From contig NZ_PXYJ01000004.1 of the NCBI RefSeq assembly GCF_003012815.1, positions 62,001-126,000 on the forward strand: a stretch of DNA of 64,000 bases, in the 5' to 3' direction. Both the position numbers and the translations under genes were made by a program. Within the stretch, counting starts at the first letter, position 1. The number at the start of each line of letters is the position of its first letter. The notes under the pieces are model-generated. The model was not told the origin of the DNA. It did no database searches and worked only from the letters and a program-made list of their open reading frames with translations. This DNA comes from Allosphingosinicella vermicomposti (GTDB taxonomy: Bacteria > Pseudomonadota > Alphaproteobacteria > Sphingomonadales > Sphingomonadaceae). Below, one piece after another: positions 17,809 through 26,564 of the stretch.

Positions 17809-18348
17809 TTAATAGGCCTCGCTGGTCATCTTCGCGCGCGAAGAGCTGTGGCCGCCATAGCGGTAGAGGATGTCGCGGGCGCGTTCGGGGTCTAGGCCGC
17901 TGCCTGTCGGATCGACCGAGACGAAGACGCCGCCTTCCTTCATGTGGCTGCTATAATAATCGGCGTCTTCCTTCGATACGCCGTGCTTGGTCAGCACTTC
18001 GTTCAATGTGCCGCCGACGGCACCGGCCAGCGCGCCGATCGCGGCGGCTTCGGGCGCGGCGGAAGCGGCGATGGCGCCGAAGGCCGCGAGCGGGCCGACG
18101 CCCGGAATGGCGAGCGCCGCGACGCCGAGGCCCGCGCCAAGGGCTCCACCGCCGAGGATGCCGCGCAGGACGTTGCGGTGATGCTCGTCGGTAATCTCGC
18201 CATCGCCGGTGCGGGTGGTGGTGGTGCCTTCATGATGGGCGATGACGGAAAAGTCGCTGTCGCGGGCGCCCATGCTGCGCAATTCGGACACGGCGCGCTC
18301 GGCTTCGGCATGGCTGTCGAACACAGCCGTTACGGGGGTGGTCTGCAT
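17809..18348 (-). CDS. general stress protein 17M-like protein with glycine-rich core
   Basis: A 179-residue protein. The N-terminus MQTTPVTAVFDSHAEAERAVSELRSMG is a typical YflT/GSP17M-like ferredoxin-fold domain. The middle (GILGGGALGAGLGVAALAIPGVGPLAA...AIGALAGAVGG) is a Gly/Ala-rich hydrophobic segment like glycine-zipper proteins, and the C-terminal part KHGVSKEDADYYSSHMKEGGVFVSV is the second characteristic block. The family is induced in general stress responses, but biochemistry is unknown. It is transcribed divergently from the DUF2945 gene, itself often stress-linked. Confidence 0.78.
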   Translation of the reverse strand: MQTTPVTAVFDSHAEAERAVSELRSMGARDSDFSVIAHHEGTTTTRTGDGEITDEHHRNVLRGILGGGALGAGLGVAALAIPGVGPLAAFGAIAASAAPEAAAIGALAGAVGGTLNEVLTKHGVSKEDADYYSSHMKEGGVFVSVDPTGSGLDPERARDILYRYGGHSSSRAKMTSEAY

Positions 18349-18526
18349 GTTCTCTCCTGACGATTGTTACCGGGACGCGTGGGCGCGTCCGCTGCCGGGA
18401 GAACTTGGGGGCGCGGCGGCGGTTGCTCGGTTCGTCGGATGGGAGAACGGGTCGTCGCTTTGGCAAGTGGCATAAGGCACTTTGCCGCGCCTTTCCCCGT
18501 TATCGTCCCTCGGAAAGGATCGATAT

Positions 18527-18733
18527 ATGGCCAGGGATTTGAAGGCGGGTGACAAGGTTTCGTGGAAAAGCCACGGCGGGACGGCGCATGGGAAGGTGGT
18601 GAAGAAGCAGACTTCGCCAACCACGATCAAGGGCCACAAGGTCGCCGCGTCGAAGGATGCACCGCAGTTCATCGTCGAGACGGACGAGGGGAAGAAGGCC
18701 GCGCACAAGGCGGGAGCGCTAACCAAGGGCTGA
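18527..18733 (+). CDS. DUF2945 / HVA1-type small Tudor-like protein
   Basis: A 68-residue basic protein starting MARDLKAGDKVSWKSHGG and continuing GKVVKKQTSPTTIKGHKV...DAPQFIVETDEGKKAAHK. This is the DUF2945 'hypervirulence-associated TUDOR' pattern of GDKVxWxSxGGxxxGxV. ATG 18527 is preferred over 18482 because GGAAAGGA precedes it and the domain begins at residue 5. The role is unknown; the proteins are small and often near stress genes. Confidence 0.82.
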   Translation: MARDLKAGDKVSWKSHGGTAHGKVVKKQTSPTTIKGHKVAASKDAPQFIVETDEGKKAAHKAGALTKG

Positions 18734-18863
18734 GCGGGGCTTGCCTGTTCGTCAATGAAAGCGCGGCTTTCGTCGCGCGGCATTTGCGGTATCGCGCAAA
18801 TTCGGTTGGGATGCCATGTTGAACGGCAAAGGCCGTGCTTATGAAATCGACCGGGAGACTGAA

Positions 18864-19391
18864 ATGAGCCGCACTACCCTTGCCGCCCTCACCGTGCTTC
18901 TCGCCGCGACGCCCGTCATGGCAGCGCAGCAGGCCGTAACCACCGCCGACGTCCCTGCCGCTCCGCAAGCTGAGGCTCCGCAAGCTGCGGCGCCCGCCAA
19001 CACGCAGGTGTCCTGCCCTCAATTGCTGGCCGACATCGACGCGGCGAATGCCGAGCTCAACAAATCGCAGGCGGACATGCAGGCGCTCGCCATGAGCTCA
19101 TCCATGACCGCGCGCCCATCGATCGGCGCGTCGGCGGGCAAGCAGGTCGGCAATATGGCGAAGAGCGCCATATCCAGCATCGCGGGCGCGTTCCTGCCCG
19201 GCGTGGGCGGCATCGTCAGTTCGGGCCTTTCGGCGATGGGATCGGGCGGGTCCAACCCCAACGCGGCTGCTGACAAGATGATGAGCGCGCTTCAACCCGC
19301 GCTCGACAAGCATACTGAAAGCCTGCAAAAACTCGACCAGCTTGAAGGCCGCTACCGCCTGCACTGCGTACCCGCCGCTCCCGCGCAATAA
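18864..19391 (+). CDS. exported hypothetical protein
   Basis: A 175-residue protein with a signal peptide (MSRTTLAALTVLLAATPVMA-AQQ), then an Ala/Pro/Glu-rich linker, a first Cys (VSCPQLL), a Gly/Ser/Ala-rich middle (SAISSIAGAFLPGVGGIVSSGLSAMGSGG) and a last Cys (LHCVP). The two cysteines may form one disulfide bringing N- and C-terminal helices together. ATG 18864 is favoured over 18816 because GGGAG precedes it and the signal sequence starts there. It ends 3 bases before the GNAT gene, so they may be cotranscribed. No family recognised. Confidence 0.68.
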   Translation: MSRTTLAALTVLLAATPVMAAQQAVTTADVPAAPQAEAPQAAAPANTQVSCPQLLADIDAANAELNKSQADMQALAMSSSMTARPSIGASAGKQVGNMAKSAISSIAGAFLPGVGGIVSSGLSAMGSGGSNPNAAADKMMSALQPALDKHTESLQKLDQLEGRYRLHCVPAAPAQ

Positions 19392-19394
19392 AGG

Positions 19395-19976
19395 ATGGAT
19401 CTGCTCAGGGAGGTATTGGAAGGCAATCATATCCGCCTTGAACCGGTGGACGAGCATCATCGCGGCGAGATGGAGATGATGGTTTCCGGCGATCCGGCGG
19501 CGTGGGACGTGCTCCTGACCAACGGCCAGGGCGAAGCGTTTGACGGCTATTTCAAGGAAATGTGCGGGCCGACGGCGGCTCCCGGGCGGATTGCCTTTGC
19601 CATCCGGCGCAAGGCGGACGACAGGATTGTTGGCACGACGAGCTATTACGATATCGCGCCGAGCCACGGCACCGTCGAGATTGGCGGCACTTATTATCAT
19701 GCGGATGCGCGGGGCACGCTGGTCAATCCGGAGGCCAAATATCTTTTGCTTCGTCATGCTTTCGAACGCGGCGCCAATCGCGTCCAACTGCGCACCGACG
19801 CGCGCAACGGCCGCAGCCAGGCGGCGATCGCGAAACTGGGCGCGGTGCGCGAAGGCGTGATCCGGCGCCAGTTCATCACCTGGAACGGCCATCCCCGCGA
19901 CAGCGTCATCTATTCGATCATCGCGGAGGAATGGCCGACGGTGAAGGCCAACCTGGAGGCCAGGCTCGGGCGCTGA
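19395..19976 (+). CDS. GNAT family N-acetyltransferase (RimJ/RimL-like)
   Basis: A 193-residue protein starting MDLLREVLEGNHIRLEPVDEHH, typical of RimJ/RimL/YdaF-like acetyltransferases. The block VGTTSYYDIAPSHGTVEIGGTYYHADARGT followed by LLRHAFE and ANRVQLRTDARNGRSQAAIAKLGAVREGVIRRQ covers motifs D, A and B; the acetyl-CoA loop is degenerate (ADARGTLVNPEAK rather than QxxGxG/A), as in this subfamily. It acetylates an amine, possibly a protein N-terminus or a small molecule; the substrate is unknown. Confidence 0.82.
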   Translation: MDLLREVLEGNHIRLEPVDEHHRGEMEMMVSGDPAAWDVLLTNGQGEAFDGYFKEMCGPTAAPGRIAFAIRRKADDRIVGTTSYYDIAPSHGTVEIGGTYYHADARGTLVNPEAKYLLLRHAFERGANRVQLRTDARNGRSQAAIAKLGAVREGVIRRQFITWNGHPRDSVIYSIIAEEWPTVKANLEARLGR

Positions 19977-20018
19977 TTGAAAGGCGGCACCAAAAGGGCA
20001 TCTGCCCGTTCTCGCGGC

Positions 20019-20639
20019 ATGAGCAGCAAGAGCGCAGGCAAATCGCGGGGCAAATCGGGGCGCGGCCGAACCAGGATCGAAAAGGCCGACGTCGCCGTCG
20101 CCAAGGCGCTGGTGCCGCATCAGGACCATCCGGTCATGCGCACTATCGCGGCGATAGCGGATATCGGCGATCAGCCCCCGCTTCAGGCCCTGTCTTGGAG
20201 CGTACTTGCCGCCGGCCTCGTCACGCGCAAGCCCCGCCTCGCCAAAGCCGGTGCGCGGATGATCGTCGCCCACCTCTTCGCAACGGTTGCGAAGGACATG
20301 GTGAAACACCGGGTCGACCGTACGCGCCCCCATGTGCTGGAAGAGCGCGATTACGAAATGAAGAAGGGCAAGCGAAAGGACAGGGAATTGACCTCCTTCC
20401 CGTCCGGCCACACGGCTGGCGCGGTTGCCGTGGCCCAGGCCTTCGCCCGTGCCTATCCCGAATATCGCACCCCGGCGCTCGGTGCCGCAGGCGTCGTCGC
20501 GCTGGCCCAAATCCCGCGCTGCGCCCATTATCCGACCGACGTCGGGGCAGGCGCGGCCATCGGTGTCGCCGCCGAATGGGTGGTCGACCGCCTGCTGCGC
20601 ATCGATGACGAAGGACAGGCCCCGTATTTGCGAGCGTAG
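20019..20639 (+). CDS. PAP2-superfamily phosphatase-like protein with altered motif 3
   Basis: A 206-residue protein starting MSSKSAGKSRGKSG (a Lys/Arg/Ser-rich tail) with hydrophobic helices. Motif 1 is KHRVDRTRP and motif 2 is FPSGHT. Motif 3 should be SR-x5-H-x3-D but reads AQIPRCAHYPTD: the first Arg is replaced by Gln (codon CAA) while His and Asp remain. Usual substrates are lipid or undecaprenyl pyrophosphates. The start could also be TTG 19977 directly after the GNAT stop. The last three codons lie in a palindromic repeat that supplies the stop. Confidence 0.78.
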   Translation: MSSKSAGKSRGKSGRGRTRIEKADVAVAKALVPHQDHPVMRTIAAIADIGDQPPLQALSWSVLAAGLVTRKPRLAKAGARMIVAHLFATVAKDMVKHRVDRTRPHVLEERDYEMKKGKRKDRELTSFPSGHTAGAVAVAQAFARAYPEYRTPALGAAGVVALAQIPRCAHYPTDVGAGAAIGVAAEWVVDRLLRIDDEGQAPYLRA

Positions 20640-20700
20640 CGAAGCAATCCATTGGCCGGTGCCGCTGGATTGCTTCGTCGTTACGCTCCTCGCAATGACG
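20627..20700. repeat. palindromic repeat, TTGCGAGCGTAGCGAAGCAATCC family
   Basis: TTGCGAGCGTAGCGAAGCAATCC and GGATTGCTTCGTCGTTACGCTCCTCGCAATGACG pair over the whole element. A second copy of the family lies at 31231. It overlaps the end of the PAP2 gene, including its TAG. Confidence 0.85.
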
Positions 20701-20773
20701 AGTCTCAGGTGCTGGCCTTCGCGACCCGCTTGTTCTAGCGTCCACCACAATTCCCTAATTGAGGAGCCCCTTC

Positions 20774-22696
20774 GTGACCCCACGCCTTTCCGTTTTGTTG
20801 TTGTCCGGTGCCGCCATCTTCTCGCTCGCAGCCTGCTCGCCCGCAACGCAGGGTGGAGGACAGGTTGAAACGGCAGGGCAGGTCGCGCCGATCCTCGATG
20901 CAGCGGACGCAAAGGACGTCCATTCCTATGCCCGTCCGGAAATCGCGCGGGTTACACACATGGCGCTCGACCTCACCGCCGATTTCGCGGCGAAGCGCAT
21001 TGGCGGCACCGCGACCCTCGATGTACAGGCTGCGCCGGGCGCGAAGGAAATCATCCTCGACAGCAAGGGCCTGGAAATTCTGAAGGTAACGGACGGCAAT
21101 GGCCGCGCGCTCGAATATGCGCTTGGCACCGCAGATCCGACCTTGGGCGCGCCGCTCACCATCCAGCTGAACGGCGCGAACAAGGTCGCGATATCCTATG
21201 GCAGCGCCCCGGATGCCGCCGCGCTGCAATGGCTTGCGCCTGAACAGACGGCTGGCAAGAAATTGCCCTTCCTGTTCAGCCAGGGCCAGGCGATCCTCAA
21301 CCGCACCTGGATCCCGACGCAGGATAGCCCCGGCATCCGCCAGACCTGGGAAGCGCGGATCACCGTGCCCGACAATATGGTCGCGGTGATGAGCGGTGAC
21401 CGGCTGACCCCCAATGGCGAAAAGGTGGAAGGCGGCAAGGCCTATCGCTTCAAGATGGACAAGCCGGTCGCCCCCTATCTGGTCGCGATCGCGGTCGGCG
21501 ACCTCGCCTTCCAGCAGCTTGGGCCCCGCACCGGCGTCTTTGCCGAGCCCGCGACGCTCAAGGCGTCCGCCTACGAACTCGCCGATACCGAGAAGATGGT
21601 CGAGGCCGCAGAGGCGCTTTACGGCCCATATCGCTGGGGCCGCTACGACATGATCGTCCTGCCACCCGCTTTCCCGTTCGGCGGCATGGAAAATCCGACG
21701 CTCACCTTCCTTACCCCCACGATGATCGCGGGCGACCGGTCGCTTGTCTCCCTCATCGCGCATGAATTGGCGCATAGCTGGTCGGGCAATCTCGTCACCA
21801 ATGCAGCCTGGGCCGATTTCTGGCTCAATGAAGGCTTCACCGTCTATTTCGAGGGCCGCATCATGGAGGCGCTCTACGGCAAGGAGCGCGCCGATCAGCT
21901 GATCTCGCTCGGCTGGGATTCGATGCAGGCGACGATCACCGACCTTGGCGGGGCGCAGGCCCCCGGCACGCGCCTTCACCTCGACCTCAAAGGCAGCGAT
22001 CCCGACGACGGGATGAACGACATCGCTTATGAAAAGGGCGCGGCCTTCCTGCGCACGATCGAACAGACTGTGGGCCGTGCGCGCTTCGACGCCTGGCTGC
22101 GCGGCTATTTCGACCGCTACGCCTTCCAACCGACCAGTGCGTCGCGATTCCTTGAAGATATCCGCGCGAATCTCGTCAAGGGCGATAGCGCGCTCGAGCA
22201 GAAATTGATGCTCGACCAATGGGTCTATCAGCCCGGCCTGCCGTCCAATGTCGCCCCGCCGCCCACCGCCGCCTTTGCGGCCGTCGATCAGGCGGTGAAG
22301 GCTTTTTCCGCGGGCGGACCGGTCAGCGCCGTCCCTTATCAGGATTGGGAAACGGCCGAGCGCCTTCGCTTCCTCAACGGCATTCCGCGCTCACAATCGA
22401 AGGAGCGCCTTGCCGAACTCGACCGCGCCTTCAGCCTCAACGCGTCGGGGAATAGCGAAATCCTGTTCGCCTGGCTGCAGCTCGCCATCGCCAACCGCTA
22501 CGATCCGGCGGCCCCCGCGCTCGACAAATTCCTGTCGAGCATGGGCCGCCGCAAGTTCGTCGCGCCGCTTTTCCAGTCGCTCGTCGCGCAAGGGGATTGG
22601 GGCAAGGCGATCGCCACCCGCATCTATGGCAAGACGCGGTCCACCTATCACAGCGTCACCTACAATACGGTCGATGCGACGCTGAAAGGATCGTGA
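20774..22696 (+). CDS. M1 family metallo-aminopeptidase, lipoprotein
   Basis: A 640-residue protein starting at GTG (VTPRLSVLLLSGAAIFSLAACS) with lipobox LAAC, so probably lipid-anchored. The fold is leukotriene A4 hydrolase-like: N-terminal beta domain, GGMEN exopeptidase motif, zinc site HELAH at residues 330-334 with the third ligand Glu353 in NEGF, and a C-terminal helical repeat domain. It releases N-terminal residues from peptides, probably in the periplasm. GAGGAG lies 7 bases before the GTG; a TTG at 20759 is less likely. Confidence 0.92.
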   Translation: MTPRLSVLLLSGAAIFSLAACSPATQGGGQVETAGQVAPILDAADAKDVHSYARPEIARVTHMALDLTADFAAKRIGGTATLDVQAAPGAKEIILDSKGLEILKVTDGNGRALEYALGTADPTLGAPLTIQLNGANKVAISYGSAPDAAALQWLAPEQTAGKKLPFLFSQGQAILNRTWIPTQDSPGIRQTWEARITVPDNMVAVMSGDRLTPNGEKVEGGKAYRFKMDKPVAPYLVAIAVGDLAFQQLGPRTGVFAEPATLKASAYELADTEKMVEAAEALYGPYRWGRYDMIVLPPAFPFGGMENPTLTFLTPTMIAGDRSLVSLIAHELAHSWSGNLVTNAAWADFWLNEGFTVYFEGRIMEALYGKERADQLISLGWDSMQATITDLGGAQAPGTRLHLDLKGSDPDDGMNDIAYEKGAAFLRTIEQTVGRARFDAWLRGYFDRYAFQPTSASRFLEDIRANLVKGDSALEQKLMLDQWVYQPGLPSNVAPPPTAAFAAVDQAVKAFSAGGPVSAVPYQDWETAERLRFLNGIPRSQSKERLAELDRAFSLNASGNSEILFAWLQLAIANRYDPAAPALDKFLSSMGRRKFVAPLFQSLVAQGDWGKAIATRIYGKTRSTYHSVTYNTVDATLKGS

Positions 22697-22774
22697 TTGT
22701 CCCTAAAGCCGCGTTAACCAAGCGTCAAAACTCTGCCCCTATTCCGGGTTGATTAGGATGGAAACGGGGTGGGT

Positions 22775-25024
22775 ATGTTTCATTCGGCGGCTGCGGCCCG
22801 CATGATGGATGAGGATTTTCTGGCGGACGGTCCGGACGGTATCGAAGGCGATGCCGGTCCGGATGCGCGGCCTTTTGCGATCACCGTCTGCGCGGCGGCC
22901 TTGGCGGGCGCATGGGCGTCCGCCGCGCTCCTTCCCATCGGGGCCATCGCGGCATGGGTGCCGCTTGTCCTTGCCGCCCACTGGCTTTCGGCCCGGCGGC
23001 GGCGCTCGGGCGGGCGTTTCGCCGCCCTGGCGGGTGACGTTGAAGGGACCGCGCTCGGCCTCCTCTCGGCGGCCCTGCCCGCTTATGCGATCTTTCTCGC
23101 CGGGGGTTTCAGCGCGCTTCCGCCGAGCGCCGCGCTTGCCGCGATGTTGCCCGCCGCCATGCTTGCCGTTGCGCCTGCGATCGGCATTGCCTTCCTTGCT
23201 GTCGTAACCCTCGCCTTTCTTGCCGCATCCTTAGCTGGCGGCGAAGTGCATTGGCCGGTGGTGGCCGCCTTCCTCGCCGGTAGCGGCGCCGCTACGGCCG
23301 GATTGCTGCGCGGCGCGGGATCGGGCGCGCGCCAAGGCGAAGCGTTCCGCAAACTTCGCGAACAAAGCGACGGCATCGCCCAGCTGCTTCGCGAATATGA
23401 ACATCGCGGTGTGGGCTGGTTGTGGCAGGTCGATGCCGGAAACCGCGTTCAATATATGTCGCGCCGCATGATTACGGAGATCGGGCGCAAGCCGGGCCAG
23501 GTGACCGGACAATCCTTCCCCGGCCTGCTCGGCGTCGGCGCGGCGCTCGGCGAAGCACTGCTTGCCCGCCAGGCTTTTTCGGGCCTGGAACTGGAAGTGC
23601 AAACCGGGCGCGGCCCGCGCTGGTATGCGCTGGCGGGCGACCCGGTGACCGGGGCGAATGGCGATTTTCAGGGCTTTCGCGGCGTCGGATCGGACGTCAC
23701 GGACGCGCGCCGCACGCAGGAACGGCTGACCAACCTGGCCAATATGGACGTGCTGACCGGCCTTCCCAATCGCGGCCGGATCCGCGCGCTTCTGGGTGAA
23801 GCGCTGGGCCGTGCGCAAAGCTCCAGCGTGCCCTGCGCTATCCTTTTCCTCGACCTCGATAATTTCAAGCCGGTCAATGACACGTTCGGCCATGTGAAGG
23901 GCGATGCGGTGCTGCAATCGGTCGCCCAGCGCCTGCTTCGCGAAGTTGGCCAGAGCGGAACCGTGGGGCGCATCGGCGGAGACGAATTCGCGGTGATCGT
24001 CCGCGACGGCCAGAGCCGCGAAATGGTCGAAAAGCTTGGCCGCCGCCTGATCGATACGGTGTCCGTGCCCTTCGACATCGACAATTCCAAAGTGCGCATC
24101 GGCCTTTCCATCGGCTGCGCATTCGGCCCCATCGACGGCCATGATGTCGACGACCTAATCCAGAAAGCCGATATGGCCCTGTATCAGGCCAAGGCGCAGG
24201 GACGCGGCATATTATGCGCATTCAGTGCGGAGATGCAGAATAAGGCCGATGGCCGCATCCGGCTCGAACAGGATCTGCGCCATGCCCTTCCCGGCAACGA
24301 ATTCCGCCTAACCTACCAGCCGCTCGTCCGCGCGTCCGATCAGCGGCTCGTCGGTTTCGAAGCCCTGATTCGCTGGCACCACCCGGTTCGCGGCATCGTT
24401 TCCCCCCTCGATTTCATCCCGCTGGCGGAGGAAACCGGGATCATCACCCATCTCGGCGACTGGGTGATCGAGGAAGCGTGCCGCGCCGCGTCGCACTGGC
24501 CCGATCATATCACCGTCGCGGTGAACCTCTCGCCCCGCCAGCTCATCCTTCCCGCCCTTCCCAATGCGGTGAGCGAAAGCCTGACGCGCCATCGCATCAA
24601 GCCCAACCGGCTCGAGCTGGAAGTGACGGAAAGCGTCTTCCTTGGTGAAACGGCGGGCGCGCTGGAGGTGCTGAAACGGCTGCGCCAATTGGGCGTCGGC
24701 ATCGCGCTAGACGATTTCGGCACCGGCTATTCCTCGCTCGGTTATTTGAACAAGGCGGTGTTCCACAAATTGAAGATAGACGGTTCCTTCGTTCGCGAGG
24801 CCGCGCACAACAAGGAAACCGTGGCGATCATCCAGTCGATCGTAACCCTCGCCAATAGCTTCCGCATGACGATCACGGCGGAAGGGGTCGAAACCATGGC
24901 CGATTTCGAACGGATGCGCGACATGGGCTGCCACCAGATACAGGGCTATCTCTTCGGCCGCCCGCTCGATTTCGACAAGGCGACGGAATTGGCGCGCGGT
25001 GGAAGCGGCCAGGTCGGACGGTGA
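22775..25024 (+). CDS. membrane GGDEF-EAL cyclic-di-GMP protein with PAS domain
   Basis: A 750-residue protein. Several hydrophobic segments lie in residues 35-170, then a PAS-like domain (GVGWLWQVDAGNRVQYMSRRM ... GVGSDVTDARR), a GGDEF domain with intact GGDEF at 401-405, and an EAL domain with E529-A-L in GFEALIRWHHP and LDDFGTGYSSL. Both catalytic signatures look intact, so it may make and hydrolyse cyclic-di-GMP, or use one activity conditionally. The start may be GTG 22769, two codons upstream. Confidence 0.92.
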   Translation: MFHSAAAARMMDEDFLADGPDGIEGDAGPDARPFAITVCAAALAGAWASAALLPIGAIAAWVPLVLAAHWLSARRRRSGGRFAALAGDVEGTALGLLSAALPAYAIFLAGGFSALPPSAALAAMLPAAMLAVAPAIGIAFLAVVTLAFLAASLAGGEVHWPVVAAFLAGSGAATAGLLRGAGSGARQGEAFRKLREQSDGIAQLLREYEHRGVGWLWQVDAGNRVQYMSRRMITEIGRKPGQVTGQSFPGLLGVGAALGEALLARQAFSGLELEVQTGRGPRWYALAGDPVTGANGDFQGFRGVGSDVTDARRTQERLTNLANMDVLTGLPNRGRIRALLGEALGRAQSSSVPCAILFLDLDNFKPVNDTFGHVKGDAVLQSVAQRLLREVGQSGTVGRIGGDEFAVIVRDGQSREMVEKLGRRLIDTVSVPFDIDNSKVRIGLSIGCAFGPIDGHDVDDLIQKADMALYQAKAQGRGILCAFSAEMQNKADGRIRLEQDLRHALPGNEFRLTYQPLVRASDQRLVGFEALIRWHHPVRGIVSPLDFIPLAEETGIITHLGDWVIEEACRAASHWPDHITVAVNLSPRQLILPALPNAVSESLTRHRIKPNRLELEVTESVFLGETAGALEVLKRLRQLGVGIALDDFGTGYSSLGYLNKAVFHKLKIDGSFVREAAHNKETVAIIQSIVTLANSFRMTITAEGVETMADFERMRDMGCHQIQGYLFGRPLDFDKATELARGGSGQVGR

Positions 25025-25141
25025 TCCACAGCTTGTTCGCGCGCTCCCTTGCGGGGATCGCCGCCGCCGCTTAAAGGAGCGGCCACATGTCATTTAAGCG
25101 CGGACGGACTCACGCCTGCGCGCCTTCGGAGGTTCAGTTAA

Positions 25142-25840
25142 GTGGACGATCGGACGAACACGATTGCAGGCTGGGTGCTCGGCGCCGGCATCATCGCGCT
25201 GGGCGCGTCGATTGTGACGGGCGAGGTGTTCAAATCCGAACGCCCTGAAAAAATGGGCTATCCGATTGAAGGCGTCGAGGAAGAAGGCGCGACCGGCGCC
25301 GCCGCCGAACAGCCGATCGAATTCTATCTCGCCAGCGCCGACGCGGCGGCGGGCGCGAACGTCTTCAAGAAGTGCGCCGCCTGCCACAATGCCGAAAAGG
25401 GCGGTCCGAACGCGCTTGGACCCAATCTCTGGGGCACGCTCGGCAAGCCGCACGGCCACGTCGCGGGCTTTGCCTATTCCGACGCGCTGAAGGGCGTTCC
25501 AGGCGTCTGGACCTGGCAGGGCATGTCGGATTGGCTGAAGTCGCCAAAGGCCTATGCGCCGGGCACCAAGATGACCTTTGCGGGTCTCTCGAAGCCGGAA
25601 GACCGCGCCAACCTCATCGCTTATCTCAATCAGCAAAGCGACGCGCCGATGCCTATACCGGCCGCGCCCGCCGCTTCGCCCGAAGCCGCCGCCGCCGAAG
25701 CGGGCGACGCAATCCCCGGCAAGGCCGAGGATGAGCCGGTCGCGAACGAAGCCCAGGCTGCCGAGCAGCCCAAGGGCAATGTCGGCGGAGAAGGCGCGCC
25801 CACCGTCTCGGGTCGTGCGGAGCAGACCAAAACCAAGTAA
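25142..25840 (+). CDS. membrane-anchored class I cytochrome c (CycM-like)
   Basis: A 232-residue protein starting at GTG. An uncleaved hydrophobic anchor (NTIAGWVLGAGIIALGASIVTG) is followed by an acidic linker and a mitochondrial-type cytochrome c domain with CAACH at 78-82 and the axial Met in PGTKMTFAGL. The tail of about 60 residues is Ala/Pro/Glu-rich and probably disordered. Such proteins pass electrons from the bc1 complex to the terminal oxidase at the periplasmic side. Length and order fit CycM/cytochrome c552 of alphaproteobacteria. Confidence 0.9.
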   Translation: MDDRTNTIAGWVLGAGIIALGASIVTGEVFKSERPEKMGYPIEGVEEEGATGAAAEQPIEFYLASADAAAGANVFKKCAACHNAEKGGPNALGPNLWGTLGKPHGHVAGFAYSDALKGVPGVWTWQGMSDWLKSPKAYAPGTKMTFAGLSKPEDRANLIAYLNQQSDAPMPIPAAPAASPEAAAAEAGDAIPGKAEDEPVANEAQAAEQPKGNVGGEGAPTVSGRAEQTKTK

Positions 25841-25852
25841 AGGGATCGGGAG

Positions 25853-26298
25853 ATGGCGAGCAGCGAGGCCGCCACTCCCGAAGCCTATATAGCCGCGCTT
25901 CCGACCGAACGCGCGGCGGCGATCGCCCATGTTCGCGATCTGGTGAACGCCAACCTGCCCGACGGCTATGTCGAGGGCATGAATTGGGGCATGATCGTCT
26001 GGGAAGTTCCCCTATCGCGCTATCCGGACACGTATAACAAACAGCCTTTGGGCTATGCCGCCCTCGCCGCGCAGAAGAGCCACTATGCGCTTTATCTGAA
26101 CGGCATCCTGCCTCCGAAGAGCGCACCAAGCGGTTGAGGGAGGCGTTCGCGGCGGCGGGCAAGACGCTCGACATGGGCAAGGCCTGCCTCCGTTTCAAAA
26201 AGCTGGGTGATCTAGCGGAAGAGGCCATCGCGGACACAATCGCCTCAACGTCTGTCGAGGCTTTCATTGCAGAATACGAAAAGAGCCGAACCACCTAA
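25853..26298 (+). pseudogene. DUF1801 protein gene broken by a frameshift
   Basis: Frame one from ATG 25853 gives MASSEAATPEAYIAALPTER ... HYALYLNGILPP and then stops at 26137. The expected remainder is found in another frame from about 26113 (SEERTKRLREAFAAAGKTLD ... AFIAEYEKSRTT) ending at TAA 26298. Together they make a normal-length DUF1801 protein of about 148 residues, a family of small proteins with a YdhG-like fold. The break lies near 26108-26115 and needs a one-base change; no slippery heptamer is visible. A sequencing error would explain it as well as a true mutation. Confidence 0.8.
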
Positions 26299-26335
26299 TC
26301 CGTTCAGCTTGCTACACCCCGCCAGCTACACGCAC

Positions 26336-26412
26336 CCCGCTATGGCTGAGCCTGTCAAAGCTCTGTGCAACGTGCTGAGCCCACGTCCTTCGACAAGCTC
26401 AGGATTAGCGGT
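26336..26412. repeat. palindromic repeat, CTGAGCCTGTCAAAG copy
   Basis: CCCCGCTATGGCTGAGCCTGTCAAAG and CCTTCGACAAGCTCAGGATTAGCGG are the two arms. It is the first of two head-to-tail copies after the DUF1801 gene. Confidence 0.8.
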
Positions 26413-26470
26413 TGTGTGCTAACGGGTCGCGGCAGGCCATAGCCAGACTCAATAGATACTGCCGCAACCA

Positions 26471-26546
26471 ACCCGCTAGGGCTGAGCTTGTCGAAGCCCG
26501 TGTGAAGCGCGCCCGGCCAACATCCTTTGACAGGCCAAGCCCTATC
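26471..26546. repeat. palindromic repeat, CTGAGCTTGTCGAAG copy
   Basis: CCCGCTAGGGCTGAGCTTGTCGAAGCCCG followed by a diverged right arm CCTTTGACAGGCCAAGCCC. It lies next to the stop of the LOG-family gene. Confidence 0.75.
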
Positions 26547-26564
26547 ATATGGCCGGAACGGGAA

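Noticed and set aside
19098-20912. A 604-codon open frame on the minus strand spanning four genes
   Set aside because: It covers a GNAT, a PAP2 protein and a repeat on the plus strand; its product is Arg-rich and has no recognisable domain.
26336-26546. Two tandem palindromic repeats that could be mistaken for a CRISPR
   Set aside because: The units are long inverted repeats scattered singly through the window, not short direct repeats with uniform spacers, and no cas gene is present.
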